Origin: Thalassovita litoralis
Lineage (GTDB): Bacteria > Pseudomonadota > Alphaproteobacteria > Rhodobacterales > Rhodobacteraceae
Reading direction: 5' to 3'
Assembly (NCBI RefSeq): GCF_900182725.1
Contig: NZ_FXTO01000009.1
Location: forward strand, 54,763 to 118,762
Length of the DNA: 64,000 nt
The notes under the pieces are model-generated. The model was not told the DNA's origin, ran no database searches, and saw nothing but the letters and a program-made list of their open reading frames with translations. Every line of letters starts with the position of its first letter. Position 1 is the stretch's first letter. A program made the translations under genes and the position numbers. Shown here in pieces: positions 38,565-47,250 of the stretch.

Positions 38565-38780
38565 ATGAAACAGTTACTTAGCACGACCGATCCGACGATC
38601 ATTGCCTTTGCCAAGGCCCTGCTTCAGGGCGAGGGTATAAACTGCTTTGAAATGGACGTAAATATGAGCGTCCTTGAAGGTGGAATAGGATTGTTCCCGC
38701 GCCGGATCATGGTGGCGGACGATGATTATCTGCCTGCGGCGCGAGTGATGCGCGATAATGGGATTGCGGTGGATGGCTGA
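38565..38780 (+). CDS. DUF2007-domain small protein
   Basis: 71 residues. Reads MKQLLSTTDPTIIAFAKALL, then GEGINCFEMDVNMSVLEGGIGLFPRRIMVADDDYLPAARVM, the DUF2007 pattern (a ferredoxin-like fold proposed as a small signalling or binding domain). The stop overlaps the next gene's start by 8 bases, and this pairing with a TrmN6-like methyltransferase is common in the lineage. The function is unknown. Confidence 0.85.
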   Translation: MKQLLSTTDPTIIAFAKALLQGEGINCFEMDVNMSVLEGGIGLFPRRIMVADDDYLPAARVMRDNGIAVDG

Positions 38781-39531
38781 GCTGAGCTGCAATGCCTTTT
38801 TGGGGGGTAAAGTCCAGATTTGGCAGCCTGTGCGCGGCTATCGTGCGGGGGTGGACCCGGTGCTGTTGGCAGCCACGATACCGGCCCGCGCGGGGCAGCG
38901 AGTGCTGGAACTGGGCTGCGGTGTGGGGGTTGCGTCACTTTGTCTGGCGGCGCGGGTGCCGGGGGTTGAAGTGACCGGGCTGGAGATTCAGCCGGAATAT
39001 GCCGATCTGGCGCGCCGCAATGCGGTTGAAAATGCGGCTGATTTTACCGTGATCACCGGGGATTTGCAGCAGTTGCCCGAGGCGTTGAAGCAACAGCAAT
39101 TCGATCATGTGATGGCTAATCCCCCTTATTTTCGGCGCGAAGCCGGGACGGGGGCTACGGACCCCGGTCGTGATTTGGCGCTGGGGGGCGATACGCCGCT
39201 ATCGCTATGGGTCGAAGTTGCGGCGAAACGCTGTGCGCCACGGGGCTATGTGACCTTTATTCAGCGGGTGGAACGGTTGCCCGAGCTGATGGCGGCGATG
39301 CACCTGCATCTGGGCAGTCTGGAATTGCTGCCGCTGATCCCCCGGCCCGGACGTCCACCACAGTTGATCCTGATTCGGGGTCGGCGCGGGGGGCGGGCTG
39401 ATTTCAAATTGCATCCGGGTGTGTTGGTGCATCCGGGCAATGCCCACCAGGACGGCGGCGAAGATTACACCCCGTTGATGTGGGACGTACAAAGATATGG
39501 GGCGTATTTACCTTTTGATAACGCTGAGTGA
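38773..39531 (+). CDS. TrmN6-like tRNA1(Val) adenine N6-methyltransferase
   Basis: 252 residues from ATG 38773. NAFLGGKVQIWQPVRGYRAGVDPVLLAATI is the family N-terminus. VLELGCGVGVASLCLAARV is the SAM-binding motif I, and MANPPYFRR is the NPPY active-site motif for methylating an exocyclic adenine nitrogen. This fits methylation of A37 in tRNA(Val). The closely related HemK-type substrates are less likely given the N-terminus. Confidence 0.9.
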   Translation: MAELSCNAFLGGKVQIWQPVRGYRAGVDPVLLAATIPARAGQRVLELGCGVGVASLCLAARVPGVEVTGLEIQPEYADLARRNAVENAADFTVITGDLQQLPEALKQQQFDHVMANPPYFRREAGTGATDPGRDLALGGDTPLSLWVEVAAKRCAPRGYVTFIQRVERLPELMAAMHLHLGSLELLPLIPRPGRPPQLILIRGRRGGRADFKLHPGVLVHPGNAHQDGGEDYTPLMWDVQRYGAYLPFDNAE

Positions 39532-39626
39532 AGAAACCTGCGCAAAATGCTGCGCTGCCGCGTGACAGAAGCCGATTCTTGTGGTGCAATTGTTACACGT
39601 ATTTCACAAATGAGAGGAGAATGCCC

Positions 39627-39794
39627 ATGAGCTTGAGTTCGCATGTCGAAGAACTGAAGAAGAAACACTTATCCCTCTCGCAGCGAGTTGAGGAGGCGCA
39701 GCGCACTCCTAGCTTTAGCGATGCTGAACTTGTTGAACTGAAGAAGCAAAAGCTTCGCCTGAAAGAAGAAATCACCCGTCTGTCGACTGTGTGA
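39627..39794 (+). CDS. DUF465 (YdcH-like) small coiled-coil protein
   Basis: 55 residues from ATG 39627, 7 bases after GAGGAG; the ATG at 39621 is too close to it. MSLSSHVEELKKKHLSLSQR and SDAELVELKKQKLRLKEEITRL form two amphipathic helices, a predicted coiled-coil hairpin of the DUF465 family. The function is unknown. Its last 23 bases overlap the end of the convergent exporter gene. Confidence 0.9.
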   Translation: MSLSSHVEELKKKHLSLSQRVEEAQRTPSFSDAELVELKKQKLRLKEEITRLSTV

Positions 39795-40659
39795 CACCAG
39801 AACGTAAGCTGGCGCGCGCAGCCAAGGCTGCGCCGCCAGTGATCAAGAAGGCGGCCCCTGCCAGACTCCAACTGGGGGACGTGACGCCCGTTAAGACCAA
39901 AACCAAGGTAGACAGTAGCGGTGCGGCGTAGGACGCCACCCCCAAAAGCTGGATGTCGCCGCGCTTTACCCCAATATCCCAAACATAAAACGCCAATCCG
40001 ACCGGGCCTAACCCCAATCCAATCGCGGCGGCCCAGCCGATTGTGCCCTGTGGCCAGACCGTTTCTTCCGTGGCCAGATGCAGAAGGGCGGACAGAATTG
40101 CCGTGGCAACACAGAATACGGCCACCGATTCTGTAGGCGCATCGCCCAGTTTGCGCGACAGGACAGAATAGGTGGACCACGTTAATGCGCAGGCCAAGGC
40201 CAGAAGGTAGCCGGGCAAAGATTGCGGATCAAATCCCGTCGCCCCGCCGCCAATGATCAGCGCCGCACCCAGAAATCCAACGATACCGCCTATCAAATGC
40301 CCGGCCCGTAATGTTTCACCGGGCAGCAGGCCGGAAAACAACACAATCAGAAGGGGCCACAGATAGGCGATCAGCCCGGCCTCGGCAGCGGGGGCCAATC
40401 GCAGGGCGCTGAAATACAGCGCGTGATAGCCGAACAAGCCCAACGTCCCAAACAGGTAAACGCGCAGCGGCACCTGCCGTAGGCGGGCGAATCCCCCGGT
40501 GCTGCCGGTCCAGATCAGCCCCAGCGTACCGCCAATAGCGAAACAGATGGCGTTCAGCAGCAGGGGCGGGGTCGGGGCGGTGCCAACGGTGAACAACGCC
40601 AAGAGCGCCCACAGAAGAACAGCAATGAAACCGATGGCGGTGGCTTGGCGGCGTGGCAT
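39772..40659 (-). CDS. EamA/DMT-family exporter, YddG-like
   Basis: 295 residues from ATG 40659. Ten hydrophobic segments in two EamA repeats; LFGYHALYFSALRLAPAAEAGLIAYLWPLLIVLFSGLL is close to the aromatic amino-acid exporter YddG group. It has an internal TWSTYSVLSRKLGDAPTESV linker. The substrate is not certain. It overlaps the DUF465 gene tail to tail. A long N-terminal extension in frame reaches back to the phaB terminator and was rejected. Confidence 0.88.
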   Translation of the reverse strand: MPRRQATAIGFIAVLLWALLALFTVGTAPTPPLLLNAICFAIGGTLGLIWTGSTGGFARLRQVPLRVYLFGTLGLFGYHALYFSALRLAPAAEAGLIAYLWPLLIVLFSGLLPGETLRAGHLIGGIVGFLGAALIIGGGATGFDPQSLPGYLLALACALTWSTYSVLSRKLGDAPTESVAVFCVATAILSALLHLATEETVWPQGTIGWAAAIGLGLGPVGLAFYVWDIGVKRGDIQLLGVASYAAPLLSTLVLVLTGVTSPSWSLAGAAFLITGGAALAARASLRSGVTQSTDG

Positions 40660-40750
40660 TGGGCGTAATCGTCCTTGCGTGAGTAATTTCGGTAATACCT
40701 GCAATGAGATGCGGGCGAAAATCAACAGATTGAACGGGGTCGCAAAAGAA

Positions 40751-40777
40751 AAAGGGCCGATCGCAGACCGGCCCTTT
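40751..40777 (-). terminator. Terminator of phaB
   Basis: AAAGGGCCG (40751-40759) and CGGCCCTTT (40769-40777) form a 9-bp stem. On the minus strand it is followed by TTCTTTT, 22 bases after the phaB stop. Confidence 0.88.
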
Positions 40778-40799
40778 GATATGTAACGATGTCTGCGGG

Positions 40800-41522
40800 T
40801 CAGACGAAGAATTGCCCGCCGTTGGCCGAAATGGTCGAACCGTTGATGAAACCTGCATCGTCCGAGGCCAGGAATACGACGCAACGCGCGATTTCTTCGG
40901 GTTCGCCCAAACGGCCAGTGGGGATTTGTGCGATGATCGAATCGCGCACCTTTTCCGGGACCGCCATCACCATGTCAGTGCCGATATAGCCGGGGCAGAT
41001 CGCGTTGGCGGTGATGCCTGCGCGTGCGCCTTCTTGGGCCAGCGATTTGACGATGCCCAGATCACCCGCTTTGGTCGCAGCATAATTCACCTGCGCGAAC
41101 TGGCCCTTTTGACCGTTGATCGACGAAATCACGACGATACGGCCAAATTTACGTTCGCGCATACCCGGCCAGATCGGATGAACCGTGTTGAACACGCCGG
41201 TCAGGTTGGTGTCGATGACCTCGTGCCACTGTTGCGGGGTCATTTTGTGGAACGGGGCGTCGCGGGTGATGCCTGCGTTGGCAACAACCACGTCGATCGG
41301 GCCAAGATCTGCCTCGACTTTGGCGATACCGGCAGCCGAGCTTTCGTAATCGGCGACGTTCCATTTATAGGTTTTGATGCCGGTTTCTTCGGTGAACTTT
41401 GCCGCGGCTTCGTCATTCCCGGCATAGGTTGCGGCCACATCGTAGCCTTCGGCCTTCAAAGCCTTTGAAATGGCTGCGCCGATGCCGCGCGAACCGCCGG
41501 TGACGAGTGCTACTCTTGCCAT
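40800..41522 (-). CDS. phaB: Acetoacetyl-CoA reductase
   Basis: 240 residues, an SDR. VTGGSRGIGAAISKAL is the cofactor loop; SSINGQKGQFAQVNYAATKAGDLG holds the catalytic Ser, Tyr and Lys; GYIGTDMVMAVPEKVRDSIIAQIPTGRLGEPEEIA is characteristic of PhaB. It makes (R)-3-hydroxybutyryl-CoA from acetoacetyl-CoA with NADPH for polyhydroxybutyrate. phaA lies upstream on the same strand, with a terminator between them, so they are separate transcripts. Confidence 0.96.
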   Translation of the reverse strand: MARVALVTGGSRGIGAAISKALKAEGYDVAATYAGNDEAAAKFTEETGIKTYKWNVADYESSAAGIAKVEADLGPIDVVVANAGITRDAPFHKMTPQQWHEVIDTNLTGVFNTVHPIWPGMRERKFGRIVVISSINGQKGQFAQVNYAATKAGDLGIVKSLAQEGARAGITANAICPGYIGTDMVMAVPEKVRDSIIAQIPTGRLGEPEEIARCVVFLASDDAGFINGSTISANGGQFFV

Positions 41523-41571
41523 GATCTTCCTCCAGTCTGGCGTGATGCGTTGGTAACTCTATTACTTTGTA

Positions 41572-41586
41572 TGCCGCAATTGCGCA
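41572..41586. promoter_or_regulatory. TGC-rich palindrome upstream of phaB
   Basis: TGCCGCAATTGCGCA holds the perfect 10-bp palindrome CGCAATTGCG (41575-41584), about 50 bp before the phaB ATG. It is like the TGC/GCA-rich sites bound by PhaR, the regulator of polyhydroxyalkanoate genes. Confidence 0.4.
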
Positions 41587-41656
41587 ATAAAATTACGTGA
41601 TAAAAATGAGTGTTGGGCGTATTTTTTTGCGGGCGCAGCATTTGGGATGAAAAAAA

Positions 41657-41679
41657 AGGGGCGCTAAAGCAGCGCCCCT
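41657..41679 (-). terminator. Terminator of phaA
   Basis: AGGGGCGCT, loop AAAGC, AGCGCCCCT. On the minus strand the stem is followed by TTTTTTT, 27 bases after the phaA stop. Confidence 0.92.
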
Positions 41680-41706
41680 GATATGTGGTTATCGGGTCAT
41701 CCGGGA

Positions 41707-42882
41707 TCAAGGACGCTCAAGGCACATGGCCACGCCCATGCCGCCACCGATACACAGGGTTGCCAGCCCCTTTTTGGCTTCGCGGCGTTTCATTTCAAAC
41801 AGCAGCGTATTCAGGATACGGCAGCCCGATGCGCCGATCGGGTGGCCGATGGCGATGGCCCCGCCGTTCACGTTCACGATCGAAGGGTCCCAGCCCATGT
41901 CTTTGTTCACGGCGCAGGCTTGCGCGGCAAAGGCTTCGTTGGCTTCTACCAGATCCAGATCGCCCGCAGCCCAGCCTGCTTTGTCCAGCGCCTTGCGCGA
42001 GGCATAGATCGGGCCAACGCCCATGATGGACGGGTCCAAACCAGCGGTGGCGTAGGATGCGATGCGGGCCAGCGGTTCCAGACCACGTTTTTCGGCTTCT
42101 TCCGCGGACATCAGCAACACAGCCGCGGCACCGTCGTTGATCCCCGAGGCATTGGCGGCGGTAACGCTGCCGTCTTTGGTAAAGGCCGGGCGCAGCTTTT
42201 GCATGGCATCCATGGTCGCGCCGTGACGGATGTATTCGTCTTTGTCCACGATGATGTCGCCCTTGCGGGTTTTGATCGCGAAGGGGATCACCTCGTCATC
42301 GAATTTCCCGGCTTTTTGGGCGGCTTCCGCTTTGTTTTGCGATGCCACGGCGAATTCATCCTGCATGTCGCGGGAAATTTGCCATTGCTGGGCGACGTTT
42401 TCGGCGGTCTGGCCCATGTGATAGCCATTGAACGCATCCCACAGACCGTCGCGGATCATGGAGTCGATGTATTTCACATCGCCCATTTTCACCCCTGCGC
42501 GCAGGTGGGCAACATGGGGGCTGAGCGACATGTTTTCCTGACCGCCCGCCGCGACGATTGCGGCATCGCCCAGTTGGATGTGCTGGGCTGCCAATGCAAC
42601 AGCGCGCAGACCCGAACCGCAAACTTGGTTCAGACCCCAGGCCGCGCTTTCGATGGGCAGACCGGCATTGATATGGGCCTGACGGGCCGGGTTCTGGCCC
42701 TGACCTGCGGTCAGAACCTGACCAAGGATCGTCTCGGATACTTCCGATTTGTCGATCCCGGCGCGGGCGACGATGGCTTCCAGCACAGCCGCGCCCAGAT
42801 CATGGGCCGGGGTATTCGCGAAAGAGCCGCTGAAAGACCCAACGGCAGTTCGCGCCGCCGAGACGATAACAACATTGGTCAT
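41707..42882 (-). CDS. phaA: Acetyl-CoA acetyltransferase (beta-ketothiolase)
   Basis: 391 residues from ATG 42882, spaced 6 bases from GGAGG; an ATG two codons upstream abuts that site. Catalytic Cys88 is in [26 protein letters not shown] carries the active-site His and [10 protein letters not shown] the second Cys. It condenses two acetyl-CoA to acetoacetyl-CoA, the substrate of PhaB. The direction and physiological role (polyhydroxybutyrate synthesis) follow from the phaB neighbour. Confidence 0.96.
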   Translation of the reverse strand: MTNVVIVSAARTAVGSFSGSFANTPAHDLGAAVLEAIVARAGIDKSEVSETILGQVLTAGQGQNPARQAHINAGLPIESAAWGLNQVCGSGLRAVALAAQHIQLGDAAIVAAGGQENMSLSPHVAHLRAGVKMGDVKYIDSMIRDGLWDAFNGYHMGQTAENVAQQWQISRDMQDEFAVASQNKAEAAQKAGKFDDEVIPFAIKTRKGDIIVDKDEYIRHGATMDAMQKLRPAFTKDGSVTAANASGINDGAAAVLLMSAEEAEKRGLEPLARIASYATAGLDPSIMGVGPIYASRKALDKAGWAAGDLDLVEANEAFAAQACAVNKDMGWDPSIVNVNGGAIAIGHPIGASGCRILNTLLFEMKRREAKKGLATLCIGGGMGVAMCLERP

Positions 42883-42974
42883 GTTCATCCTCCACCAATT
42901 GTCTTGGGGGGAAACGCCGGGCGCGCAGCGTGCGGGCCCTGGTCTTCCCGCCTTATATCACGTCATAAAACAAC

Positions 42975-43019
42975 TGCCGCACTGCGGCAACTGCGCAGAA
43001 TTGCCGCGTTGCAGCGCAA
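42975..43019. promoter_or_regulatory. Cluster of TGC/GCA palindromes upstream of phaA
   Basis: Three palindromes: TGCCGCA-C-TGCGGCA (42975-42989), CTGCGCAG (42991-42998) and TTGC-AGC-GCAA (43009-43019), between phaA and the EAL gene. PhaR of Paracoccus relatives binds CTGC-N3-4-GCAG-type sites, so these are candidate PhaR operators. No phaR gene is in the window. Confidence 0.45.
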
Positions 43020-43020
43020 T

Positions 43021-43938
43021 TTATGCGCGACGCTGATGGGGCATTCTGGAATTTTCTTTCCAAGGGGGCTGAATGGTCGGTGCGCCAAAATAATACCCCT
43101 GCAAACAATCCACGCCAATCTGTTGCAACCAATGAACATCTTCTGCATTTTCAACGGATTCCGCGACAGTGAACATATCAAACTGCTGAGCGACACTGAC
43201 CAGTGCTTTCGTTAAGACCTGATTATCCGCATCGGCATGGATATTGCGAATGAACTGCCCATCAATCTTCAGAATGTCGAAATAGAAATCTTTCAGATAG
43301 CGGAAAGACGTGTACCCGGCCCCGAAATCGTCCAGCGCAAAGCTGATTCCCTTGCGTTGCAAGTCGCCCATGAAGCGGACCACCAGTTCCGGTACGGTCA
43401 TCGCAGAGCTTTCCGTGATTTCCAGAATCAACCGTTCGGCTACGGTTGTGTCCGCCTCCAACCCCTTGCGCAGGCTGGTCATCCAGCGGGGATAGCCGAT
43501 GGATCGCGCGGACATGTTGATGGACAGCCGGATGCCCGGTTCCTCTCGCAGTGTGCGCAGTCCGATTTCCAAAGCCAGACAGTCAATCATCCTGCCCAAC
43601 TCGGTTGCTTCGATATGGTCGATGAAATCTTTGGCCGGGATGATGCGCCCGGTTTCATCGAAGATGCGAATCAGCCCCTCGTAGAAGGCGGGGAATGTCG
43701 GGCGACTGGCTTGGACCACTGGTTGATAGGCCAGCGTCACCTGTTTGTGACGTACAGCATCGGCAACCATGCCCAACACCCCGGCATCCCGCGACGTCAC
43801 GGCGAAATCCAGCGGTGATTGATGACCTGCGTGTATGTCATTCCATTTGTTGCCTTTGCGTTTTTTCACGTCAGCCTCCGGTGTTCGGTTGCCAGAACAC
43901 AATGGTGCCGCAGACGTTACCAGTAGTTTAACATTCAC
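43021..43938 (-). CDS. EAL-domain cyclic-di-GMP phosphodiesterase
   Basis: 305 residues; a stand-alone EAL domain from about residue 50. The EAL box reads YEGLIRI, so the middle Ala is Gly but the metal-binding Glu is kept. SINMSARS, ITESSAM, ALDDFGAGYTSFRYLKD, DILKIDGQFI and VAESVENAED supply the remaining metal and catalytic residues. It should hydrolyse c-di-GMP to pGpG. There is no membrane or sensor domain; the first 45 residues are Lys/Arg-rich and unlike any domain I know. Confidence 0.9.
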   Translation of the reverse strand: MNVKLLVTSAAPLCSGNRTPEADVKKRKGNKWNDIHAGHQSPLDFAVTSRDAGVLGMVADAVRHKQVTLAYQPVVQASRPTFPAFYEGLIRIFDETGRIIPAKDFIDHIEATELGRMIDCLALEIGLRTLREEPGIRLSINMSARSIGYPRWMTSLRKGLEADTTVAERLILEITESSAMTVPELVVRFMGDLQRKGISFALDDFGAGYTSFRYLKDFYFDILKIDGQFIRNIHADADNQVLTKALVSVAQQFDMFTVAESVENAEDVHWLQQIGVDCLQGYYFGAPTIQPPWKENSRMPHQRRA

Positions 43939-43987
43939 ATTTTGTTCTAATTGTCCGAAACTGGCGAAGCCAAGTGGAGAAAGAGTA

Positions 43988-44581
43988 ATGAATATGGGTG
44001 AAAGATGCGGCTGGGTGGGGTCCGAACAAATCTATCTGGACTATCACGATACAGAATGGGGCGTGCCGGAATATGACAGCCGCGCGCTGTGGGAAAAGCT
44101 GGTTCTGGATGGATTTCAGGCGGGGCTGAGCTGGATCACTATTCTAAAGAAACGAGATGGATTTCGTGCAGCATTTCAAGGCTTTGATCCGAATGTGATT
44201 GCCGAATGGGGGGCGGATGACGTTACCCGCTTGCTGGGCGATCCGGGCATTGTTCGACATCGCGGAAAGATCGAGGCGACCATCACGAACGCCCAGGCCT
44301 GGCAACGGATCGAAGCGAACGAGGGCTTTGCCACGTTTCTGTGGAAATACGTTGATTTCACGCCGGTGCAGAACCAATGGGACCGTTTGGATCAGGTGCC
44401 TGCGTCCACGGAAATCTCTGTACAAATTTCAAAGGATTTGAAGAAAGCGGGCTTCAAGTTCTGCGGGCCAACCATTGTCTATGCGTTCATGCAGGCGTGC
44501 GGCTTGGTGAATGATCACCTGACTGGCTGTCCCTGTCATGGTCCTGTGGCGCAGATAGGGCAGCACGGGATGCCCCGGTAA
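43988..44581 (+). CDS. tag: DNA-3-methyladenine glycosylase I
   Basis: 197 residues from ATG 43988. CGWVGSEQIYLDYHDTEWGVPEYDSRALWEKLVLDGFQAGLSW is the TagI N-terminus with Cys and His zinc ligands; VNDHLTGCPCH closes the zinc site. The Glu in the LVLDGFQAGLSW region lies at the base pocket. It removes 3-methyladenine from alkylated DNA. The preceding gene is divergent. Confidence 0.95.
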   Translation: MNMGERCGWVGSEQIYLDYHDTEWGVPEYDSRALWEKLVLDGFQAGLSWITILKKRDGFRAAFQGFDPNVIAEWGADDVTRLLGDPGIVRHRGKIEATITNAQAWQRIEANEGFATFLWKYVDFTPVQNQWDRLDQVPASTEISVQISKDLKKAGFKFCGPTIVYAFMQACGLVNDHLTGCPCHGPVAQIGQHGMPR

Positions 44582-44602
44582 CGGTGCCGGGGCATAAACG
44601 CT

Positions 44603-45160
44603 TCAGGATTGCGGCAACAGCGCCGCAATCAGGGCGCGGGCGCTATCGGAATGCCAATCCGCATCCCCCATCAGGCGCCCGATTTCCTGACCATCGGCAT
44701 TCAGGATCACGCTGACCGGCAGGCCCAGAACCGCCATCTGCCGCGCCAGTGCCGATTTCGGATCGCGGTGCAGCGGCAGATTGGTCACACCGATCTGATC
44801 AAAGAACTTTGCCATCGCGGGGGGCGGGTTGCGCCCGGTGGCGATTGTCACCACCTCGAAATCATCGCCACCGAACTCTGCTTGCAAGGCGGATAGGGCG
44901 GGCATTTCCTTGCGGCAGGGGGCGCACCATGTTGCCCAGAAATTGACCAGCACCAGTTTGCCCTTGTAATCCGCCAGCGTCATATCGGTCCCGTCCGCCG
45001 ACACAAAGGCGATGTCTGGCACGGCTTGCGGGGCGCTGTGCAGGTTCAGTTTTTTCATGTCGTCCACGCGCAACGCTTCCAGTGCGGTGTCCCCGGCGAT
45101 GGACGCATTTGCACCAAGCGCCAAGGCCGTATAAAGGACGATCCGATAAATCCTGTGCAT
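44603..45160 (-). CDS. TlpA-like periplasmic thiol:disulfide protein
   Basis: 185 residues. A signal sequence (MHRIYRIVLYTALALGANASIA) leads into a thioredoxin fold with LVNFWATWCAPCRKEMPALSALQ, where WCAPC is the redox centre, and GLPVSVILNADG, the cis-Pro region. Such proteins reduce disulfides in apo-cytochromes or copper-site proteins. The insertion typical of ResA/CcmG is present in outline (VVTIATGRNPPPAMAKF). The gene is divergent from argH, a pairing common in alphaproteobacteria. Confidence 0.92.
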   Translation of the reverse strand: MHRIYRIVLYTALALGANASIAGDTALEALRVDDMKKLNLHSAPQAVPDIAFVSADGTDMTLADYKGKLVLVNFWATWCAPCRKEMPALSALQAEFGGDDFEVVTIATGRNPPPAMAKFFDQIGVTNLPLHRDPKSALARQMAVLGLPVSVILNADGQEIGRLMGDADWHSDSARALIAALLPQS

Positions 45161-45181
45161 GACACCTCCTAGGGGCCAATT

Positions 45182-46573
45182 ATGACTGACAAATCCTCGA
45201 ACCAGATGTGGGGCGGCCGCTTTGCCGCCGGTCCTGACGCGATCATGGAGGCAATCAATGCCTCGATCGGGTTTGATCAGCGTATGGCCGCGCAGGATAT
45301 TGCCGGGTCAAGGGCCCATGCCGCCATGCTGGCCGCCACGGGCATCGTCAGTGATAGCGATGCCAGCGCCATTCGGGAAGGGCTGCTCACGGTCTTGTCA
45401 GAAATTCAGGGCGGGACGTTCGAGTTTTCCACCGCGCTGGAAGACATCCATATGAATGTCGAAGCACGGCTGAAAGAAATCATCGGTGAACCGGCGGGAC
45501 GCCTGCATACAGCCCGCAGCCGGAACGATCAGGTGGCAACCGATTTCAAACTGTGGGTGCGCGATCAGATCGACGCCGCAATTGACGGGATCGAGGCGCT
45601 GATCAAAGCCCTGCTGGGGCAGGCCGAGGCCGGGGCCGATTGGGTAATGCCCGGCTTTACCCACCTGCAAACGGCGCAGCCTGTAACGTGGGGGCATCAC
45701 ATGATGGCCTATGTGGAAATGCTGGGCCGGGATATGTCGCGTTTCCGCGATGCGCGCGCGCGGATGAACGAATGCCCGTTGGGATCGGCGGCGCTGGCGG
45801 GAACCTCGTTCCCGATTGACCGGCATATGACGGCCACGGCACTGGGATTCGATCGGCCTACCGCCAATTCGCTGGATGCGGTGGCGGATCGCGATTTCGC
45901 GCTGGAATTCCTGTCCTGCGCGTCGATCTGCGCCATGCACCTGTCGCGCTTTGCCGAAGAGTTGGTGATCTGGTCCTCGGCCCAGTTCCGGTTCGTGGCG
46001 ATGTCTGACAAATGGTCCACCGGATCGTCCATCATGCCGCAAAAGCGCAACCCTGATGCCGCCGAACTGATCCGCGCCAAGATCGGCCGTATCTTCGGGG
46101 CGAATGTGGCGCTGATGACTGTGATGAAGGGGTTGCCGCTGGCCTATTCCAAGGACATGCAGGAAGACAAGGAACAGGTGTTCGATGCGGCCGATAACCT
46201 GATGCTGGCGCTGGCGGCCATGACCGGCATGGTCAGCGATATGACCGCACGCCGTGAAAATCTGGCTGCGGCGGCGGGGTCGGGTTTTTCCACCGCCACC
46301 GATCTGGCCGATTGGCTGGTACGCGAACTGAACCTGCCGTTCCGCGACGCGCATCATGTGACCGGGTCGCTGGTGGCGTTGGCCGAAAGCAAGGGCTGCG
46401 ATTTGCCGGACCTGACATTGCAGGATATGCAATCGGTTCATGCGGGGATCACCGATGCAGTGTTCGGCGTGCTGGGGGTTGATAATTCCGTGGCCTCGCG
46501 CATGTCTTATGGGGGAACCGCGCCAGCACAGGTGCGGGATCAGATCGCAAGATGGAAGGACGTGCTGAAATGA
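45182..46573 (+). CDS. argH: Argininosuccinate lyase
   Basis: 463 residues. [19 protein letters not shown] is the usual start; [12 protein letters not shown] and the signature [12 protein letters not shown] (around Ser282-Ser283) form the active site. It splits argininosuccinate to arginine and fumarate. Its stop overlaps the next start (ATGA), beginning a run argH, lipoprotein, DUF2834, lysA. Confidence 0.97.
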   Translation: MTDKSSNQMWGGRFAAGPDAIMEAINASIGFDQRMAAQDIAGSRAHAAMLAATGIVSDSDASAIREGLLTVLSEIQGGTFEFSTALEDIHMNVEARLKEIIGEPAGRLHTARSRNDQVATDFKLWVRDQIDAAIDGIEALIKALLGQAEAGADWVMPGFTHLQTAQPVTWGHHMMAYVEMLGRDMSRFRDARARMNECPLGSAALAGTSFPIDRHMTATALGFDRPTANSLDAVADRDFALEFLSCASICAMHLSRFAEELVIWSSAQFRFVAMSDKWSTGSSIMPQKRNPDAAELIRAKIGRIFGANVALMTVMKGLPLAYSKDMQEDKEQVFDAADNLMLALAAMTGMVSDMTARRENLAAAAGSGFSTATDLADWLVRELNLPFRDAHHVTGSLVALAESKGCDLPDLTLQDMQSVHAGITDAVFGVLGVDNSVASRMSYGGTAPAQVRDQIARWKDVLK

Positions 46574-46716
46574 AAGCGCTGGCCGGATTGATGATTGTAG
46601 CGCTACTGGCGGCTTGCGGCGCGGACGGCGCGCCGGTGCCGCCCCGCGAGGAACCAACAAAGACCGGGGTGACGATTTCAGGATCGGCCCGGTTTGGCGT
46701 GAGCAAATCATTCTGA
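46570..46716 (+). CDS. Small lipoprotein between argH and lysA
   Basis: 48 residues: [20 protein letters not shown] has a lipobox (LAAC, Cys16), followed by a short Pro-rich tail. Position and size match the LptM-like small lipoproteins that sit between argH or cyaY and lysA in proteobacteria, where LptM helps outer-membrane LptD mature. The tail lacks the usual KGPL motif, so the link rests on position. ATG overlaps the argH stop; TGA overlaps the next ATG. Confidence 0.7.
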   Translation: MKALAGLMIVALLAACGADGAPVPPREEPTKTGVTISGSARFGVSKSF

Positions 46717-47030
46717 TGTCCGGCCTGCGGATGGCATATTTGGCGTTGGCCGTTCTGGGGGCGGTCTGGCCGATGTGGCATTTGCTGCCGTGGGTCTGGG
46801 AACATGGCCTGTCCCTCGATGGGCTGATCGCCGCTTGGCACGCCAATGCTGCCGCGACGGGACTGTTCTGGGATCTGGTGATTTCCGCTGTGGCGGTAAG
46901 CTTGTGGATTTTGGCCGAGGTCAGCGTGCGCCGCAACTGGGGCGCGTTATGGGCCATTCCGGCCACGTTTTTTATCGGCGTCAGTTGCGGCCTGCCGCTT
47001 TATCTTTTTTTGCGCACGCGTCCGGTTTGA
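46716..47030 (+). CDS. DUF2834-family membrane protein
   Basis: 104 residues from ATG 46716 (TGATG overlap with the lipoprotein). Three hydrophobic helices (about 5-22, 48-70 and 78-98) with WHLLPWVWEHGLSLDG between the first two; the arrangement matches DUF2834. The function is unknown. A long inverted repeat follows before lysA. Confidence 0.8.
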   Translation: MSGLRMAYLALAVLGAVWPMWHLLPWVWEHGLSLDGLIAAWHANAAATGLFWDLVISAVAVSLWILAEVSVRRNWGALWAIPATFFIGVSCGLPLYLFLRTRPV

Positions 47031-47108
47031 TCCAAAGGCGGCGCTGATGTGTTGCGGATCTTGGGGCGTGGGGGCGTTGCCCCCGGTCGCCTGCGGCGCC
47101 CTCCCCCA

Positions 47109-47162
47109 GAGTATTTCAGATCAGAAAGAAACCAATCCGCTTCTTTCTGATCTGAAATACTC
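47109..47162. repeat. Palindromic extragenic repeat, copy B, perfect 22-10-22
   Basis: Left arm 47109-47130 (starts GAGTATTTCAGATCAG) and right arm 47141-47162 (ends TCTGAAATACTC) are perfect reverse complements over 22 bp. The loop is ACCAATCCGC. GC-rich GGGGGCGTTGCCCCC lies just upstream. It shares the loop CAATCCGC and the arm sequence with copy A at 21567-21620. Confidence 0.95.
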
Positions 47163-47250
47163 ATATTCCGACTGGGGCGGCTGGGAAGGCCGATTGAATT
47201 GGCGCGATAGTCTGCTATGACGCGGAGGAACCAGCGGAAGGGCGGATGCG

